Shown here: piece by piece, positions 60,561-63,210 of the stretch | How the letters are laid out: every line of letters starts with the position of its first letter | Position numbering within the stretch: the stretch's first letter is position 1 | Source of the DNA: Burkholderia cepacia | GTDB taxonomy: Bacteria > Pseudomonadota > Gammaproteobacteria > Burkholderiales > Burkholderiaceae | Direction of reading: 5' to 3' | DNA length: 63,210 nucleotides | NCBI RefSeq assembly: GCF_001039005.1 | Contig: NZ_LDWR01000073.1 | Coordinates: forward strand, 1 to 63,210 | Notes under the pieces: model-generated | What the model saw: only the letters and a program-made list of their open reading frames with translations | What the model was told of the DNA's origin: nothing | Databases searched by the model: none | Made by a program: the position numbers and the translations under genes

Positions 60561-60593
60561 ACCCCGCGAACATCCAGGATTTCGCGGGGTTTT
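60561..60593 (+). terminator. Rho-independent terminator after the flavin reductase gene
   Basis: ACCCCGCGAA (60561-60570) and TTCGCGGGGT (60581-60590) form a perfect 10-bp stem with a 10-base loop followed by TTT. Confidence 0.85.
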
Positions 60594-60748
60594 GTGTTTG
60601 TGGCGCTCGACCGGATGCATTTGCCGTCCGCCGGACACGGGGAAATGCGTTGCGCGCGTGGCCGCCGTGACCGGAGCGCCTTCCTGTCTTTGGCTCAAAC
60701 GGCTACCTGGAACGCCGGACGCCGGACATGGCGTCAGCTCGCGATGTT

Positions 60749-60854
60749 TTGGATATTTGCCTATAAAACCACGATAGATTGCAGGAAAAATCGTGCATTT
60801 TGACGATGAGTCGGCCGGGCGGACTGAGTACCATGCGCTGATCAAAATATCCAA
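60749..60854. promoter_or_regulatory. Inverted repeat pair upstream of the MFS/glycerate kinase operon
   Basis: TTGGATATTT (60749-60758) and AAATATCCAA (60845-60854) are perfect inverted copies 86 bp apart, the second ending 15 bp before the MFS start. The pair is likely to be two half sites or operators for a regulator of the operon, with DNA looping possible. No regulator gene is in view. Confidence 0.5.
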
Positions 60855-60869
60855 TATCCGGAGACACGT

Positions 60870-62198
60870 ATGGGCATTGCTCCCGCCACCGCGCCCCTCG
60901 CAACCGACGCATTGAGCAGCGGTTATCGGAAGGTCACGTCACGCCTGATTCCGCTGATCTTCATCTGTTATCTGTTCAATTACCTCGACCGGGTCAACGT
61001 CGGGTTCGCGAAGCTGCAAATGCTCAGCGATCTCAAGATGAGCGAGACCGTTTACGGCTTGGGCGCGGGCGTGTTCTTCATCGGTTACGTGCTGGCCGGC
61101 GTACCGAGCAACCTGATGCTCAGGCGCGTCGGCGCGCGTGTCTGGATCGCGATCATCATGTGTCTGTGGGGAGCGCTTTCCGCTTCGCTGCTGCTCGTGA
61201 GAACCCCCGAGTCATTCTACGCGCTGCGATTCCTGACGGGCATCGCCGAGGCGGGGTTCTTTCCCGGCATGGTGCTCTTTCTGACGCAGTGGTATCCGTC
61301 GGCGCGTCGCGGCCGTGCGATCGCACTCTTCATGTCGGCGATTCCGGTTTCCGGGGTGCTCGGCGGCCCGCTGTCGGGCTGGATGCTCACGCATTTCGCG
61401 GCCGGGCAGAGCGGGCTCGCCGCCTGGCAATGGCTCTTTCTGCTGCAGGGTGCGCCGACCGTGCTGCTCGGTGTCGCCGTGTTCTTTCTGCTGCAGGACC
61501 GGATCGACGACGTCACGTGGTTGACCCAAGGCGAGAAATCCGCGCTCGCACAGGCGCTGGCGGACGATGCCGCGGCGCGCGGGCCGGCCGCCGGCAAGCC
61601 GCAAAACCATACGCCGGTGCGCGACGTCGTGTGCAACGCCGCGGTATGGAAGTTCGGTCTCGTGTACTTCAGCATTCAGATGGGCGTGTACGCGATCAAT
61701 TTCTGGCTGCCGACCATCATCAAATCCCTCGGGATCGGCAGCGACGGCATGGTCGGATGGCTGAGCGCGATTCCGTATCTGTTCGCGGCGATCGCGATGA
61801 TCGTCGTCGGACGATCGGCGGACGCGCGCCGGGAACGCCGCTGGCATCTGAGTGTGCCGATGGCAATCGGTGTCGCCGGCCTGCTGATCGCTGCCCGGTT
61901 CGACGGACAGGTCGCTCCCGCGATGATCGGCCTGACACTCGCGACCTCCGGCGCGCTGACCGCGCTCGCGATGTTCTGGCCGCTGCCGACGGCGGTGCTG
62001 GCCGGCACGGCCGCAGCGGGCGGCGTAGCGCTCATCAATTCGCTCGGGCAGATCGCGGGTTTCGTGAGCCCCTACATCGTCGGCTGGATCAAGGATGCCA
62101 CGCATCGCACCGATATCGCGCTCTATCTGCTGTCGAGCGCGATGGTGATCGGCTTCGTGCTCGTCATGCGAACGCCGGGCAGCCAGGTCAACCGCTGA
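60870..62198 (+). CDS. MFS transporter, anion:cation symporter (ACS) family
   Basis: 442-residue transporter with twelve expected helices. The ACS signature is clear: LIPLIFICYLFNYLDRVNVGFAKLQM, RFLTGIAEAGFFPGMVLFLTQWYP and RRGRAIALFMSAIPVSGVLGGPLSGWM. Relatives move sugar acids such as D-glucarate, galactarate or tartrate. GGAG precedes ATG 60870 by 8-11 bases. It is followed by glycerate kinase, so it probably imports a sugar acid degraded to glycerate. Confidence 0.93.
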   Translation: MGIAPATAPLATDALSSGYRKVTSRLIPLIFICYLFNYLDRVNVGFAKLQMLSDLKMSETVYGLGAGVFFIGYVLAGVPSNLMLRRVGARVWIAIIMCLWGALSASLLLVRTPESFYALRFLTGIAEAGFFPGMVLFLTQWYPSARRGRAIALFMSAIPVSGVLGGPLSGWMLTHFAAGQSGLAAWQWLFLLQGAPTVLLGVAVFFLLQDRIDDVTWLTQGEKSALAQALADDAAARGPAAGKPQNHTPVRDVVCNAAVWKFGLVYFSIQMGVYAINFWLPTIIKSLGIGSDGMVGWLSAIPYLFAAIAMIVVGRSADARRERRWHLSVPMAIGVAGLLIAARFDGQVAPAMIGLTLATSGALTALAMFWPLPTAVLAGTAAAGGVALINSLGQIAGFVSPYIVGWIKDATHRTDIALYLLSSAMVIGFVLVMRTPGSQVNR

Positions 62199-62269
62199 AG
62201 ACGGCGCCGCATCGCGCGCGCAGCGCGCGATCCTGCCCGCCGCGCCCGCCAATGCATGAGGATACCTAA

Positions 62270-63210
62270 ATGAAGATTGTTATCGCGCCCGACTCCTTCA
62301 AGGAAAGCCTGAGCGCCGTCGACGTGGCCCGACAGATCGAGGCCGGTTTTCGCGAGATATTCGACGACGCGGCGTACCTGTGCCTGCCGATCGCCGATGG
62401 CGGCGAGGGCACGGTGGATGCCTTGATCGCCGCCGTCGGCGGGGATCGGCGCAGCGCCATGGTCGAGGACCCGCTCGGCCGACAGGTCGAGGCCGCATAC
62501 GGCATGCTGAGCGACGGCACGGCCGTCATCGAAATGGCGGCCGCGAGCGGCCTGCATCTCGTCGCGCCGATGGAGCGAAACCCGCTCGTCACGTCGAGCC
62601 GCGGCACCGGCGAACTGATTCGAGCGGCGCTCGACGACGGCGCGCGGCGATTCATCGTCGGCATTGGCGGCAGCGCGACCAATGACGGCGGCGCCGGCAT
62701 GCTGCAGGCGCTCGGCGCGAAACTGACCGACGTCGATGGCCGGGAGCTCGGTCGCGGCGGCGGCGCACTCGCGGCGCTTGCGCACATCGATGCCGCCACG
62801 CTCGATTCCAGGCTCGCGTCATGCCGCTTCGAAATCGCGTGCGATGTGGACAACCCGCTCGTCGGCCCGAATGGCGCGTCCGCAGTGTTTGGCCCGCAAA
62901 AAGGGGCGACGCCGGCGATGGTCGCCTGTCTCGACGATAACCTGCGGCGTTTCGCCGACGTGATCGCGCGCGATCTGAACCGTCAGGTCGCGGCGCTGCC
63001 GGGGGGCGGGGCGGCGGGCGGCATGGGGGCGGCGATGCTGGCCTGCCTGAACGCGATGCTGCGTCCCGGCGTGCAGATCGTGACGGAAGCCGTGGGCTTG
63101 CATGAAGCGATTCGCGGCGCGCAACTCGTGGTGACGGGAGAGGGATGCCTCGACAGCCAGACCGTGCACGGCAAGGCGCCGATCGGCGTCGCGCGTATCG
63201 CGGCCGAGTA
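62270..63210 (+). CDS. garK: Glycerate kinase, partial at window edge
   Basis: The first 313 residues of a GarK/GlxK-type kinase that phosphorylates D-glycerate to 2-phosphoglycerate. Visible blocks: APDSFKESLSA, LPIADGGEGTVDAL, EMAAASGLHLV, TSSRGTGELIRAAL, GGSATNDGGAGM, GPQKGA and VVTGEGCLDSQTVHGKAP. The frame stays open to base 63210 and the last about 65 residues are missing. GAGG lies 11-14 bases upstream of ATG 62270. It follows the transporter by 71 bp and completes a sugar-acid degradation unit. The family has glxK and garK paralogues, so the symbol is by analogy. Confidence 0.93.
   Translation, partial: MKIVIAPDSFKESLSAVDVARQIEAGFREIFDDAAYLCLPIADGGEGTVDALIAAVGGDRRSAMVEDPLGRQVEAAYGMLSDGTAVIEMAAASGLHLVAPMERNPLVTSSRGTGELIRAALDDGARRFIVGIGGSATNDGGAGMLQALGAKLTDVDGRELGRGGGALAALAHIDAATLDSRLASCRFEIACDVDNPLVGPNGASAVFGPQKGATPAMVACLDDNLRRFADVIARDLNRQVAALPGGGAAGGMGAAMLACLNAMLRPGVQIVTEAVGLHEAIRGAQLVVTGEGCLDSQTVHGKAPIGVARIAAE

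Overview
The window is a stretch of GC-rich bacterial chromosome with short intergenic gaps, G/C-ending codons, frequent GTG/TTG starts and ATGA-type gene overlaps. The gene content (system II cytochrome c maturation, RecBCD, ThiC behind a TPP riboswitch, an MXKDX pentapeptide-repeat protein next to a cytochrome b and a molybdopterin enzyme, FbpABC, PhoX) fits a betaproteobacterium, most likely Burkholderia (cepacia-complex type) chromosome 1. That assignment is inference from gene content. I see no insertion sequence, prophage or CRISPR array.

Layout. (1) 1-6469: the 3' end of a CcsB/CcsA-type cytochrome c maturation gene, a DUF1269-like membrane protein, a lytic transglycosylase, two paralogous NarL/LuxR-type response regulators around a soluble PAS histidine kinase, and a SCO1/SenC copper chaperone with a large low-complexity insert. 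(2) 6619-16525: a ten-gene operon for a non-canonical type II secretion / type IV pilus-like machine. It has GspG, GspF and GspE, then PilM/N/O/P-like inner-membrane parts, a lipoprotein secretin with a TPR-like region, and three more pseudopilins. Its promoter shares a gap-free architecture with the DUF1269 gene's promoter and, more weakly, with the SCO gene's, which suggests one regulon under the adjacent two-component system. (3) 16714-23326: PhoX phosphatase, AmtB with a sigma-54-like promoter, small membrane and lipoproteins, an Rrf2 regulator paired with an NAD(P)-binding oxidoreductase, and an Lrp/AsnC regulator.

(4) 23376-31371: an FbpABC ferric-iron importer with a Fur-like box, a 53-residue membrane protein, an amino-acid permease and a FUSC-family membrane protein. 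(5) 31554-42657: recC-recB-recD-arfB operon, where RecD carries a disordered insertion with a sliding-clamp-like QxSLF motif, then an EAL-domain protein. (6) 43091-49928: EamA transporter, small lipoproteins, thiC with its TPP riboswitch, the MXKDX / cytochrome b / molybdopterin oxidoreductase set, and a HigBA-type toxin-antitoxin pair. (7) 50453-58880: a second EamA exporter preceded by an orphan intrinsic terminator, an MFS transporter, and a LacI-controlled ABC importer linked to a GpdQ-like phosphodiesterase.

(8) 59184-63210: a tRNA-Leu(UAA) gene split after U34 by a 250-nt group I intron, a flavin-reductase-like protein, and an anion:cation symporter-type MFS protein followed by a glycerate kinase that runs off the end.

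The three most interesting items are the intron-containing tRNA-Leu(UAA), the secretion machine with its apparent private regulon, and the shared promoter pattern linking them to the regulators. Most long reading frames antisense to recB, recD, gspE or the secretin are high-GC shadows and were not annotated.
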